A DNA stretch of 64,000 nucleotides from Lithodes maja (lineage: Eukaryota; Arthropoda; Malacostraca; Decapoda; Lithodidae). Under the pieces are notes generated by a model. The model was not told where the DNA came from. It saw only the letters and a program-made list of their open reading frames with translations, and searched no databases. Below are positions 42,455 through 52,652 of this stretch, one piece after another; position 1 is the stretch's first letter; every line of letters begins with the position of its first letter. Where the stretch lies: assembly GCA_037953745.1 (NCBI GenBank), contig JBAKBP010003080.1, forward strand, positions 1 to 64,000, read 5' to 3'. A program made the position numbers and the translations under genes.

Positions 42455-42465
42455 TGTGTTTTGTT

Positions 42466-42730
42466 CTTGTGTTCAGTGTTTTTGTTGGTTTTTGAAATAA
42501 AGGGATTTTGGGTACGATACCTTTTTGGTTTCAGACAAGTCTATGTTTTTGCATTACTATGAATGACGGGCATGTGTTAAAACTGTTCTTTTTAGCTACT
42601 CCTCAGTTTTTCACTCTTTTATTAGACTCTCTTGTTTAATTTGTGTCTTTGTCATTCATACTTTTGTTTTATGCATTGTTTTTTTTGGTAGGTTGGGCTT
42701 GGATGTCCTCCTCCTATTTGTTATGCAGCC
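42466..42730 (+). other. DIRS-A 3' noncoding region with polyadenylation signal
   Basis: AATAAA lies at 42498-42503. From 42553 the sequence is shared with 11232-11403, including a small inverted repeat (TATGAATGAC near 42554 and GTCATTCATA near 42650). No gene is present. Confidence 0.6.
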
Positions 42731-42841
42731 TTGACGTTGGATTTGCCAAGACTACTAACAAATTGGGAGGTTTGACGTACCTCCCAACCTACCAAATAGG
42801 AAAACCTACTATTTGGTAGTAGTCTTGGAAAATCCAACGTA
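42731..42841. other. DIRS-A internal complementary region (ICR)
   Basis: The left half (CTTGACGTTGGATTTGCC to AAATTG at 42765) is the reverse complement of the element's left end at 21603. The right half (AAATTGGGAGGTTTGACG to CCAACGT at 42840) is the reverse complement of its right end at 43255. Single-stranded, it would form an outer stem with two hairpin arms. In DIRS1 the ICR is thought to template joining of the two ends into a circle. Confidence 0.85.
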
Positions 42842-43255
42842 CATAATACCCTCCCTCACGCCGGACCCCTGCCCATCCGCGTTCTTCTGCTGACGTGAGA
42901 TGTGATAACAAGAGAGGGTCGCTCATGCGCACGTTCGACAGGGATCTGCACATGACGGAACACGGGATGGGCCTTAAGCGGTAACTAAGGTAAACCCCTT
43001 TTTCTTCTCTTCTATGCTTTTTTCACCTTCGGTGGTAGTTTTGGTTAATGTACAACATCTCCTAGAGCAAGATAAGGAGTAGACTCTAGACGTTTTCTTT
43101 TTAACCGCGGTTGGAATGACGACATAGCAGTCAAAATAGACAAGTCGTCATTGCAATTAGGTTAATAGCCTTGACGTTGGATTTTCCAAGACTACTACCA
43201 AATAGTAGGTTTTCCTATTTGGTAGGTTGGGAGGTACGTCAAACCTCCCAATTTA
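42842..43255. repeat. DIRS-A right inverted terminal repeat
   Basis: Shares 42904-43195 with the left ITR in inverse orientation. Its outermost ~60 bases (two small hairpins, ending CAAACCTCCCAATTT) are present only at this end. Confidence 0.82.
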
Positions 43256-43347
43256 TTGAGTTACAGGTGAGTGAACATAGCCCAATAATTGTAAAAAACC
43301 CCGGTACCACAGTACAGTCGCGAGCTAAGGGTGCCGGGTCTGGAGGG
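43256..43347. mobile_element. Right end of a piggyBac-derived element
   Basis: GTTACAGGTGAGTGAACATA onward aligns with 6225-6312, ending GGGTCTGGAGGG before TTAA (43348-43351). The remainder of the element is missing. The next ~80 bases are unassigned. Confidence 0.6.
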
Positions 43348-43429
43348 TTAAGGCACCTGTGGTTCTTGACAGATGATCCGTGATGCAGGCACGCAAAAAA
43401 TGGGTTCTAAAGTATTTTATTAGAGTATT

Positions 43430-43645
43430 TATTAGTGGCCCCTCCATCATTGAGGAAATGCCTATTAGTATAATAGTCCTCTTTCAAGCACCTGCGGTCC
43501 GCTTGTTTGAAACACCCGCCGCAGGGGAAAGAGTATTACATCATAAGTGTAACGCTAATTCTCTTATGGAATCGTCTTTATGATTGGGTACTCACTACGA
43601 AAAAAACTTCGGAAAAAAAAAATAAAAATAAAAATAAGATTTTTT
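43430..43645 (+). mobile_element. Diverged family-B-like DIRS left ITR
   Basis: TTTATTAGTGGCCCCTCCAT, AAATGCCTATTA, CTCACTACGAAAAAAACTTC appear in the same order as in the ITR that begins at 43646, but with many differences. It is a relic into or next to which the full element was placed. Confidence 0.65.
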
Positions 43646-43953
43646 ATTTATTAGTGGCCCCTCCATCATTGACGAACATGCCTATTACATAAGGCATCCT
43701 CTTCAAACACTAATCCGCCGTAGTTTGAATCTACCGCGCAGAGCATTTAAAATCTGAGGAGCCTTCATCATGAGCGCACACGACCTCACTCATGGCTTGT
43801 CATTATGAATTGGGTTCTCACTACGAAAAAACTTCGTAAAAAATAAAAAGAAAAAGAAAATAAGAATAACTATCCAATAAGCTTTCCATCATATCGTGGA
43901 TGTACTTGTGTGGATCTTTGACCAGACGCTGATTCAGGCGTCATTCTTCCTTC
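43646..43953. repeat. DIRS-B left inverted terminal repeat
   Basis: Reverse complement of about 54226-54530 with a handful of differences, from TTTATTAGTGGCCCC to GCGTCATTCTTCCTTC. Confidence 0.88.
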
Positions 43954-44270
43954 TCTGCTCTGCGCTCAACCTGCCCGGACGTGTCTCCCCACGCTCCGCT
44001 GGTTCCGCATTTGCTGCGTCCCTAGTGAGTTTTTTCTCATTTGTTTACTCCGGGATGTATCGAGTAAGGTTAGGATATGTGTAGCAGGAGTGTCCTGGGC
44101 TGGTTGCCCGCAGTGCAGTGTATTTTGGGTCGTGTGTTTGGGGCATCTATTTCGGATGTACCCTCGTGGTCCTGTTGTGGACATGTGATCTTTTCACAGT
44201 TGAGTTAGCTTGTGATGCAGGCGGCTTTCATTACGCGTTATTTTATGCTGCCTTTTATCTTTCTGATGAG

Positions 44271-45689
44271 GTAAGCTTTGCTTCTGACGTTCCCAGCGTA
44301 TTTTTCTTCACTTAGTGAAGTTTTTTCTGGGTCCCGAGTCAGTCTTCCCTTTGTCGGAAGTCTTTACTACAGTCGTGTGTTGGCGGTGATTCCTGTTGTT
44401 ATATTTCCAGTATTTTTGTTTATATTTCAACATTTCTTATGCCGTCTGCTTAGGCCTAGCCAGCCGCTCGTAGCTTTGCCACATGTACAAGTGTTATTGT
44501 TTATTTTATAAATATGTCCTAATGTGTCATGTGTATCCTGGTTTAGTTGTGTATTGGCTAATTCCACGGACTATGTTTGTTTCCAGGTTTAGTTGTGTAT
44601 TGGCTAATTCCACGGATTATTGTGTGGGCCCTGGGCTAGTCGTGCTTGGCTTGCTCCCAGGTCCGTTGTGCGTTCAGTTGGTTTCTGAACGGGGTGGGTT
44701 ACTTTCCGGCGGGTTTTTCTCGGTTTCACCATGAAAAACCCGGCCGAGAGCCGTGTTGGGCCACGCGTGGTTTCAACACAGGCTTGTGTCCCCGGCGAGG
44801 AGGTGTCTGTGGCTCTCCAGGACTGCGTCTCTGTGTTGGTGCCTGTTTCAGGCTCCCTATGATCCCCGGCGGTCTGGCTGTACCCATCTAACATTGTTCA
44901 TGCGGACAGACGTTATGAAGTTTTTCTACCCGGTTTTACAAACCAAATAGAACAAACCTAGCTGTTGATTGAGGGCTTTCCTCCCCGGCGATCTTTTACA
45001 AAGAAGTGGGGACAGGAACTTATGGGGTTAACGTTGTTTACATCTCACCCGGCGGGTGCACCTTGGTAGGGTGGGATGAACGTCTTGGTCATTCAATTTA
45101 GTTAACCGATCCATTTTAGTGGTACTTTAGGTATCACCGCCTTCAGACTTACGGCGATCGAAGGCTCAATTAGGGTTAACATCTTTTCACAAATTTTTCA
45201 CACCCGGCGGGTGCTCCTGGGAGGAGGAAATAAGGAATTTACAATTCCATATAGTTAACCAGTTAATTGAGAGATACGTTAATGTATCGCCGCCTTCAAA
45301 CTTACGGCGATCCTTTGTGACAATTCGTTAGAAATCAGATCTCGTATCAGCCTGCCCTGTGTTATTCTGCTAAATAATTCTGGTGCCGGCGTCTTTGTGG
45401 GGGGTTGTTTTTCCAAAATTGAATCTTGAGACAGTCACCACCAGAAAGACTATGTTATAAACGCCATACTGGTCCTTTATATTATGTCAGAGGGTATTCT
45501 TAACTTTCTTAGGACATGTTTAGATATTCGAAAATCTTTATAGGATCCCGCCGCGTAGCGAGCTGTGATCGTTGTGACATTACGTCTCGTTACCCGGCGG
45601 GTTATTGACACGTGTGTGTGTGTGTGTATGCGATCATGTTGGGTTAACCTTATGAGCATTAATTCCTGGAAATTTTCTTTTTTTTCCAG
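44271..45689 (+). other. Candidate spliceosomal intron in the DIRS-B leader
   Basis: GATGAG|GTAAGC at the 5' side and TCTTTTTTTTCCAG| at the 3' side. The partial relative at 55063-59345 keeps both sites (CAGAG|GTAAGG at 58410 and TTCTATTTCCAG ending at 59152), including the upstream block ATTCCTGGAAATTTTC, although the intron body has diverged and changed length. The gag ATG follows 57 bases after the acceptor. The intron holds about eight CCGGCG motifs and no gene. Confidence 0.6.
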
Positions 45690-47214
45690 AGCTGGGCCCC
45701 GGCGGACCAATACAGACCCTGCAGTAGTTTCCCACCAGTCTCTGTCATGGCTACCTTTGCCCCAGTTTTTGCTTTATGCATTACCCCTACCTGTGCCGGT
45801 ATCCCTATTTTTGCGCACACTCTTTGCATCAAGTGTGTTAAATGTCTAGACCGTTCAAGGGGTCTGTGGGTGATGCGCAAATGTTCCTTTTGCTCCCAAT
45901 TAAGTGTCAAAGTCCTCCGCGATAATGATAAGACCGCAGCGGTCGCCTTACGAGAGGTTAGGCAACAGATGGCAGCGTATACTACGATTGTGGCTCATAA
46001 ATAACTTCAATGTGACAACGTCCCTCTTTGGGATAGGCTTCTTGTTGAGCACCCTCCCCCTAAACGTCCCTCTCGAGTAACTAGTCGTAAGCCGGCAGAG
46101 ACTGGTCAGGTTTCTGTGTCTTCTCCTACTGCTACTGCGAAACGTCAACGAGAGCCTACACCCCCGGCGGCAGCCTCCTCGTCCCGGGAGAGATCTCGGT
46201 CTAGGTCACCTCTCAGACACCAGCCATCTAGTCTTGCCTCTTCACCATCGAGTAAGAAGAGTAAGACAGAAAGTTCCACCAGTGGTCACGGCGATAAATC
46301 CTATAAATCGAAGAGTAGTTCACGGTCACACCGCAGCCATAAATCTTCAAAGAGGGATTCCCATGATAAAAAGGCCTCACGACATTCACCAGTTTCTAGT
46401 GCTTCTCATCGTACCTCTACCCCAGACAGAGTTTGTGTTCAGGCTCAGGGGTCCAGTATAGTGCCTGTACCTAAAGATGATTTACCCATTAACATTTTAA
46501 CCCTGGAATTGGAGAATTCAGGGGGCTCAGGGGTTGAGAGTGTTGCGGACTCCCAAGGGAGTGTAGGCCAAGGCCTAGGTGTTTGGCGTTATTCTCAGCC
46601 AGGACCTGACCACCCACTTCCGGCTCAAACTATTCACACAGTGGCTGACGTCCACCGGGACGCGGCGATCCCATCGTCTATCCCTGACTTATCTTGGCAA
46701 CAAGGTGATACCCCAGCTTCGGCGGGATCTTCTCAGGAGGAACAGGATCAAAAAGACGAGGTTTCAATTATCTCAGATATGGAAGGGCAAGAGTCAGGTT
46801 CAGGCTTAGACGCCGCACAAGATCTTAATGATTCACTAGTTAGTACATCATCAAGTCAATTTGTCACTGCACAGGAAATTGATGGGCTACTCAGTAATGC
46901 TTTATCTAAATTTTTTAGCCAACAGCAGGAAACTCCCACAGTGGACTTGGGAGCTCCACGACAAGCTCTACGGTACGGCCTCTGATGACTTCGATTGCTT
47001 TAACTCAGATCCCTCACCCTCCCCCTCTGTCACCATCAGTGGTTACTAGGCCAGCTACGGCGGCATTGACCACTTCGAATGTAAGGGTTATAACGGATGT
47101 CAATCCGCCCCCTCTAGACAGAGCGCCTCTCAGAAAGGTAGCTATGCCCTTGCTTTACGGACCAGACGAGTCATGAGTCCTTTTGACCCCCACTAAACCA
47201 GAGATCGCCCAACC

Positions 47215-47217
<3 letters not shown>

Positions 47218-47253
<36 letters not shown>

Positions 47254-47404
47254 GACAATGAACGGAGGAAGGAAAAACACAGATAAAACAAAAAGGTCCA
47301 TGTGCCTAAAGGCATCCTCCATTCATAAAATGTTTGTAACAACTGGATTTAAACATTTGTAGATTGTAAGTTTGTGGAAAGCAATTCGAGGGAAGTGAAT
47401 TCCA
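47218..47404 (-). mobile_element. 3' end of a poly-A-tailed LINE inside DIRS-B gag
   Basis: T32 at 47218-47249 is the poly-A tail of a minus-strand insertion. The preceding minus-strand sequence encodes WNSLPSNCFPQTYNLQMFKS and ends NGGCL-stop, the usual C-terminus of Jockey/CR1-type LINE ORF2. CAACCT on both sides (47211-47216 and 47403-47408, approximately) may be the target duplication, and DIRS-B gag continues after it. Confidence 0.6.
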
Positions 47405-47482
47405 ACCTTGTCAGGGGAACTCCCAGTACCGCGTGAGTGGGTCATCCAGGGCAATAAATCTAGGAAATTAAGGGCCTTGGAT

Positions 47483-48067
47483 CTATCTATCTATCTATTG
47501 CCTGACGCCGTGATCCCCGAAGGGGTGGCCACGAACGAACCGCCCCCATGCACCTCTGTCCCCAGTCAGTCGACGCCCCTCCCCCCAACCAGCACCGCCT
47601 TCATTCATGTAGTTCCTCACTCCATCCTTCCACCTCATATTCGGTCTACCTCTCCCCCTCTGTCCCTCCACCTCGCTCTCGTACACCCTCTTAGTCATTC
47701 TCTCGCTTTCCATACGTTCCATATGGCCGAACCATCTCAAGTTGTTCCTTTTCACACTTTCCAACACATCTACCTCCACACCACACCTCCTTCTTACTTC
47801 CTCATTAGTCTGTCTATCCCTCCATGTAATTCCGCACGCACTCCTTAAGTAACTCATTTCCACTGCTCTCACTCTTGGTCTGAGTCTCTCAACCAACGTC
47901 CATGCTTCGCTTCCGTAAGTCAGTGTCGGGATTACCACACTGTCATGCAAGGACTTCTTCACTTCCATACTGACCACCCTATTTCTTGTTACTGCTTTCA
48001 GCGTTCCTACAACCCTCTTCCCCTGTTGTACCCTCTCCCGCACCTCTTCATCCATAGTCCCATCCAT
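47483..48067 (-). mobile_element. 5'-truncated LINE with (ATAG)n tail inside DIRS-B gag
   Basis: Exact 12-bp duplication AGGGCCTTGGAT at 47471-47482 and 48068-48079. The minus strand encodes one open C-terminal frame: ERVQQGKRVVGTLKAV, SVVIPTLTYGSEAWTL, RWFGHMERMESERMTKRVYE, GRGRPNMRWKDGV and GDHGVRQ-stop at 47495-47497. The stop TAG is the first unit of the tail. The protein end matches 15439-15710. Confidence 0.85.
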
Positions 48068-49175
48068 AGGGCCTTGGATACTTTGGGCAATGTACTAGAT
48101 GTCAACATCAAGGCTATACCTAGTTATTATCACCAAGATTATTTTGTTTATGCTGCTAAGCCGGCTTTACCCTCTGCCTCAGCTTCAAAACTTTTTTTCA
48201 GACTGGTCTAAGCATGACGGATTTAATGACATTAAGACTCTGTCAGCTCTCACTCCAGAACTCGATTTGCTAACCGTCACAGACACAGCAGCTAATCCAG
48301 TCTTGAAGGTGGGGCAGTTGGGTCCAGGACCTTGGGTGGAATGGGAGGCAGAGGCTCAAAACTTTGCGACCACATTTACTTCCAAAACTTCCCACCAGAT
48401 CCCTCAAGATACTCATTCTTGGTTCTCCATGCCAGTGTGTTCTGCCGGCGGAGTCCCTTCAGCTTTGTTTGCTTTCTTAGATGCCCCTAAAATTAATCTC
48501 TGTGAACTAAAAGAACCTTTCACTACCCCTACCTCAACTCACCTAGAACGAGAATTTAGGCTAAGGGGGAAAGCTTTTCGCCTGTTCTCTCAATACATAG
48601 TGTCTCAACAGATAGCAAAGTCTTTGCTCCGGTCCACTCAGGCAATCGCAGACGCGGACGCCAGACGATCGGTTGAATTGTCCCGGCAACTGCTTCTTCA
48701 GTCGTCAATCCAATCTTTGGGTGACATCCGCACCGCCTTGCTTGAGGCGGTACGAGCGAGACAAGACCTCAGAATGTCCTTAGTCCGAAAATTGCCTGAT
48801 CGCATTGCGAATCAGGTGGTCATGTCACCAGTGCTCACTCCCTCTTTAATGTCCCCTGACGTGTGGCGAACGGTGTTTAATATGGCTCAGGCCTTTAAAC
48901 ACAGTCCCACCCCTTCTAAGAAACCTGCCTTTAACTTCCCCAAACCCAGGCCAGTCGCTAAGGCTCAGCCGGGGGGGATCTAAGCCCTTTCTTCCACCTA
49001 AGTCCTCCTCCTCCCCTCAAGGTCAGTACAGGCATAGACAGAGTAGGTTTTCAGGTCAGAGAGGACGCGGCCATAATAAGCCAGGTCAGGGCCCGTCTTC
49101 GGCCAACGCCAGCCAGCCGGCGAAGCGTCCACCACCACCAACTCCATCAAAAAACTAAAGTCTCTCTCACTCCCG

Positions 49176-50430
49176 GTGCCAGTCTTAAGGCCGGCGGATC
49201 CGAGGGTAGTACAGCCGGCGAACCCTTGTCTGCTAACTGGGTCGTTCCGAACGTGTCACCAAGCATGGCCGTTAAACACTTGGGCACGGATGGTGGCACG
49301 CAAAGGCATCACTTGGCAGTGGCTCCGGCGACCTCGCTTACGTCAGCCGACAACGGCGAATTTTGTTTCATTAGAGGTGGAGTCACTGGTCCAGGAAATG
49401 ATTGCCAAGAATGTCATCATCCCGGTCCCCCCAAATTACCCTGTATTCACGTCCAAGCTATTTTTGGTTCCCAAAAGGGACAGTGTTCAGATGAGACCAG
49501 TCGTAGACCTGTCTTATCTGAACCTTCACATTCACAACGAGTCATTCCGTATGTTAACAGTACACCAAATCAGGCTAACACTTCCGCCGGGAGGTTGGAT
49601 GTGTTCCCTAGACCTGACAGACGCTTATTGGCATGTATCGGTAAACAAAAGGTTTCAAAGGTTTCTGGCCTTACGGATCAGGCACCAAAATTTTGTTTTT
49701 TCAAAGGATGCCATTCGGTTTGAAGCTGGCACCTCGATTATTCACGAAATTAGTCCGGCAAGCCCTGATGCCGTTATTAAAGCAAGGAATCAGAGTGTTG
49801 TGGTACCTAGACGACTGGCTGGTGGTGTCAGAGACAGAGCAATTATGCATCAAACATGTCAACATAATTTTAAATCATGTCAAAACTCTAGGGTTCAAGG
49901 TAAATCTGGTAGAGTCAAACCTTGTTCCCTCACGAGTAATTCAGTGGATAGGGTTGGTCTGGGACACAGCTGCTCTCACTCTGAGTCAGAGTGTGGACAA
50001 TCGCAACAGGTTTCGCAGGAAACTGTTCATGTTTCTTCACAGTCTGACTACGACACGAAGGGTCTGGGAGTCTCTGGTCGGCTCTCTCAACTGGATTCAA
50101 CTAACTGTAATGTTGGGCCGGTTGAAAGTAAAACGTTTAATATTGGAAGGCAACAAATATTTCCCACTCTTACCGGCGGGAAAGTTATGGCCCATCCCAA
50201 AATTAATCCACACCTTACTAGCGGTCTGGGCGAAGAGGGAAACTTTGCACTCAATAATGTCATGGACCTCTCCTCGCCAACAGTATGGGTAGACACGGAT
50301 GCGTCAGGCACAATAGGTTGGGGATTTCAGTCAAATCAGGGGCACCAGGGTCAGGGGCTTTGGTCCCACATCAATGTCAAAGAATTACTAGTCCCCTTGT
50401 ATTTCCTTCAGGCTCACGGCCCTGCTTTAA
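49176..50430 (+). pseudogene. DIRS-B reverse transcriptase and start of RNase H
   Basis: The first frame gives VSLEVESLVQEMIAKNVIIP, KLFLVPKRDSVQMRPVVDLS, WMCSLDLTDAYWHVSVNKRF and FLALRIRHQNFVF. After a one-base shift at a T6 run near 49693 the next frame gives QRMPFGLKLAPRLFTKLVRQ, RVLWYLDDWLVVSETEQLC and IQWIGLVWDTAALTL. RNase H begins at about 50283 with VWVDTDASGTIGWGF and NVKELLVPLYFL, and is cut by the MITE at 50431. The catalytic Asp residues (SLDL, YLDD) are intact. The protein would be the element's polymerase. Confidence 0.8.
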
Positions 50431-50900
50431 CCCTTCAAACCCGGTTGGTACACACGTGTACCATTTTTTTTTGGCCCCAGGAACCCGGGTGGTACTACAT
50501 TGTACCATTGCTTGAAAGCCTGTGAGCTTCGTGTGCGAGGCGTCGGTCCGACGCATGTAAACAACAGCCGGCTGGACCGACGCTCCGCATCTCCGGCCAC
50601 AAGAAGGAGAGCGTCGCTTGTTCGTGTGTGCCTGTATGTTGTTGTTCAGTATCGAAAAGTGGTGTAAAGTGGCTGGTTTGGCCATAAAGTTATCTCCAAT
50701 GAAATCATCATCACAGCTCACCCAGTTGACTCTACTTAAGGCCATTTTACAGGTAAATAACACAGCTACGCTTGGGGATGCGCGGGAATGCGGGAAGCAG
50801 TCTGATTAACGAATATACGGTAGCCTAGCCTAGACGTTTTTCGGCCAAAACACCCGGATTTCGAGGAATATATATATAATATATAGCCGGGGTCGGAGGG
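50431..50900 (+). mobile_element. piggyBac MITE in the DIRS-B RNase H, 470 bp
   Basis: TTAA lies at 50427-50430 and 50901-50904. Its left ~80 bases match the coding piggyBac element at 3997 (paired GGTAC-GTACC modules), while its body matches the other MITEs. The element splits RNase H between GPAL and RGKSVAFRMD; the homologous DIRS-A sequence (LALRGQSVAF) is uninterrupted. Confidence 0.88.
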
Positions 50901-51539
50901 TTAAGGGGCAAGTCGGTGGCCTTCAGAATGGACAATCTGAACACAGTTCACTGTATTCAGAAACAAGGGTCAACGAGGTCAAGGAAGTTGCTAAACGTGT
51001 CGGAAGAGATTTTTACTCTAGCCAACAGACTAGACATTTATCTTCACGCATCTTATCTCCCAGGCGTAGCAAACGTCTGGGCAGACGCTCTGTCCCAGAG
51101 ACAGAGCACGACAGTAGAATGGGAGCTCAAGCAACCCATTTTCAACCAAATGATTGCAGAGCTCTACCATCCACAAGTGGATCTGTTTGCGTCCGAGGAG
51201 ACTCACAAGCTCCCTCTATACCTCACCCGCCGGACGAAAACGCCGGCAGGGGGGCCGGACGCTCTGGTGACAGACTGGAACAGATGGAGCTCCATCTATC
51301 TGTTTCCGCCGCCAGATGCGTCACTAATGTGCCACGTAGTGAACAAACTACGAGATTATCGAGGCTTAGTCTCGCTAGTCGCACCCCTGTGGCCGGCGCA
51401 GTTGTGGTACCAGCAATTAAAGACGTGGTGCCCGCACCCGGTGTCGCTCCCGGTCGGGTATTTCCACTTAGACACGATTGGCAACCTAGCGACCTCGCTG
51501 ACTTTTGCATTATGGACATTCAGGAGGCCAAGTGGCTAG
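50901..51539 (+). pseudogene. DIRS-B RNase H end and methyltransferase-like region
   Basis: The frame continues RGKSVAFRMDNLNTVHCIQK, YLPGVANVWADALSQRQ (last RNase H block), then YHPQVDLFASEETHKLPLYL, WNRWSSIYLFPPPDASLM and VSLVAPLWPAQLWYQQLKTW. The latter region occupies the place of the domain described as methyltransferase-like in DIRS elements; I do not see a decisive catalytic motif. It matches 28390-28620 of DIRS-A. Confidence 0.65.
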
Positions 51540-52490
51540 CACCATACGGTAGAGAGGTGACCAATAAATTATTAAATCAATATACTCAGTCTACGAAACG
51601 ACAGTATCAATCACATTGGCAAACCTTTACTTCTTGGATCATTAGAACAGAACAGACTGTGCCATCGGTAGCTTTAGTTTTCAATTATTTAAATTATCTG
51701 TGTGAGCAGAAACGTTTATCTGTGGTAACGTTAAAAAATAACTTAACTGCGATTAGAGTGCCCTTTTTAGACCTTACAGGTCTCTCCATACCGGTAGCGG
51801 AGGAAACAGGTTTTATGAGGGCATGTTTTAAACTCCGCCCACCTCCCCGTCAGCTCATGCCTACTTGGTCTCTGGACAAGGCATTGTCTTTACTTCACTC
51901 TCGTCTGTACCAAAATACTGCAGATTTTGCATTACTCTTAAAAAAGGCTGTATTCCTTTTGGCTTTGGCCACCGGGAACAGTGTCTGAGCTGGCGGCGAT
52001 GAGCAACACACCTAATTGCCTTAGGTTTGGTAGACTTAATGAATGTATTCACATTGCACCTTCCCCGGGATTTGTAGCCAAGAATGAGCACAGTGCACAC
52101 ATGTTTTCTGAGTTCACGGTGCTGGCGTTAAAATGGGGAAAGGTGCACCATAATCTATGTCCAGTGCAGGCTCTAACCAAATATTTGAGAGTGGCTCCTC
52201 TCAACCCCCAAGGTGCTTTATGGGTAGCGAGTACGGGTAAACGCTTACTGAAACGGAGATTAGCTTCTCTTCTGGTCGAAGTCATTAAAGAGAGTAATCC
52301 CGGCGTTGTGGGTAGGGCCCACGATTTACGCAAATGGGCGGCCTCTTTACGTTTCCTGAAGAATTTTTCAGTAGAAGATATTGCGTCCACACAGTTGTGG
52401 GCGTCTAATCATATGTTTTTGACTAGATACTTGTCAGTTGCTCTGGACAAACCTTCCTTACCATGTATAGCTTTAAGGCAGAGGGTCTAG
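51481..52490 (+). pseudogene. DIRS-B tyrosine recombinase
   Basis: The N-terminal core-binding part (KLLNQYTQSTKRQYQSHWQT, LTAIRVPFLDLTGLSIPVAE) and catalytic part are in two frames. The shift lies at about 51980, within FLLALATGNSV|SELAAM. The first catalytic Arg expected in TGxR is Ser here. HDLRKWAASL supplies H-x-x-R, and WASNHMFLTRYLSVAL the nucleophilic Tyr. The gene ends at TAG 52488-52490. It would catalyse integration of the circular DNA form; frameshift and lost Arg make this copy inactive. Confidence 0.78.
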
Positions 52491-52528
52491 GTGGCCCTAC
52501 TGTCACTTTTGTTAACTTTCAAGGAAAA

Positions 52529-52543
52529 GGGGGGGGGGGGGGG
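52529..52543 (+). repeat. G15 run downstream of the DIRS-B recombinase
   Basis: Homopolymer after CAAGGAAAA, equivalent to the G13 run in DIRS-A. Confidence 0.85.
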
Positions 52544-52652
52544 TGCAGTCAGTGTAACATAGGACACCCTAGACCCCGCCAGAGTATAAGAGCTGTGATG
52601 CAATTAGGGTTAATGTGATATGAACATTTCTCTGCGAGAAATTGTGCTAGTA

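Larger units (their letters stand above)
21603..43255 (+). mobile_element. DIRS1-like tyrosine-recombinase retrotransposon, family A, full structure with nested insertions
   Basis: The order is left ITR (21603-21903), leader, gag-like region, RT, RNase H and adjacent domain, tyrosine recombinase, 3' UTR with AATAAA, ICR (42731-42841) and right ITR (42842-43255). The ICR equals the reverse complement of the left end joined to that of the right end, sharing AAATTG at the junction, which is the diagnostic DIRS1 layout. Later insertions are a SINE at 23659-24645 and a LINE at 29797-42454. Without these the element is about 8 kb. RT aspartates are lost and frames are shifted, so it is inactive. 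Confidence 0.85.
45747..48983 (+). pseudogene. DIRS-B gag, interrupted
   Basis: The frame starts at ATG 45747 (GTCATGG). Residues about 10-55 form a Cys-rich finger (CITPTC, CIKCVKC, CSFC). A TAA at 46002-46004 replaces an Ala codon that the relative near 59225 still has; the frame then reopens into a Ser/Arg/Pro-rich, acidic region to 46985. Beyond are a frameshift, a LINE tail (47218-47404), the segment ELPVPREWVIQGNKSRKLRA, a second LINE (47483-48067), and after a shift at a T7 run (about 48189-48195) the helical C-terminal part (48200-48983) with AFRLFSQYIVSQQIAKSLLR. Gag would package element RNA. This copy is dead. Confidence 0.65.

Noticed and set aside
42731..42841. T-shaped palindrome resembling a parvovirus-type hairpin terminus.
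   Set aside because: Its two halves are exactly the complements of the DIRS-A left and right ends, and no viral genes adjoin it; the DIRS ICR explains it fully.
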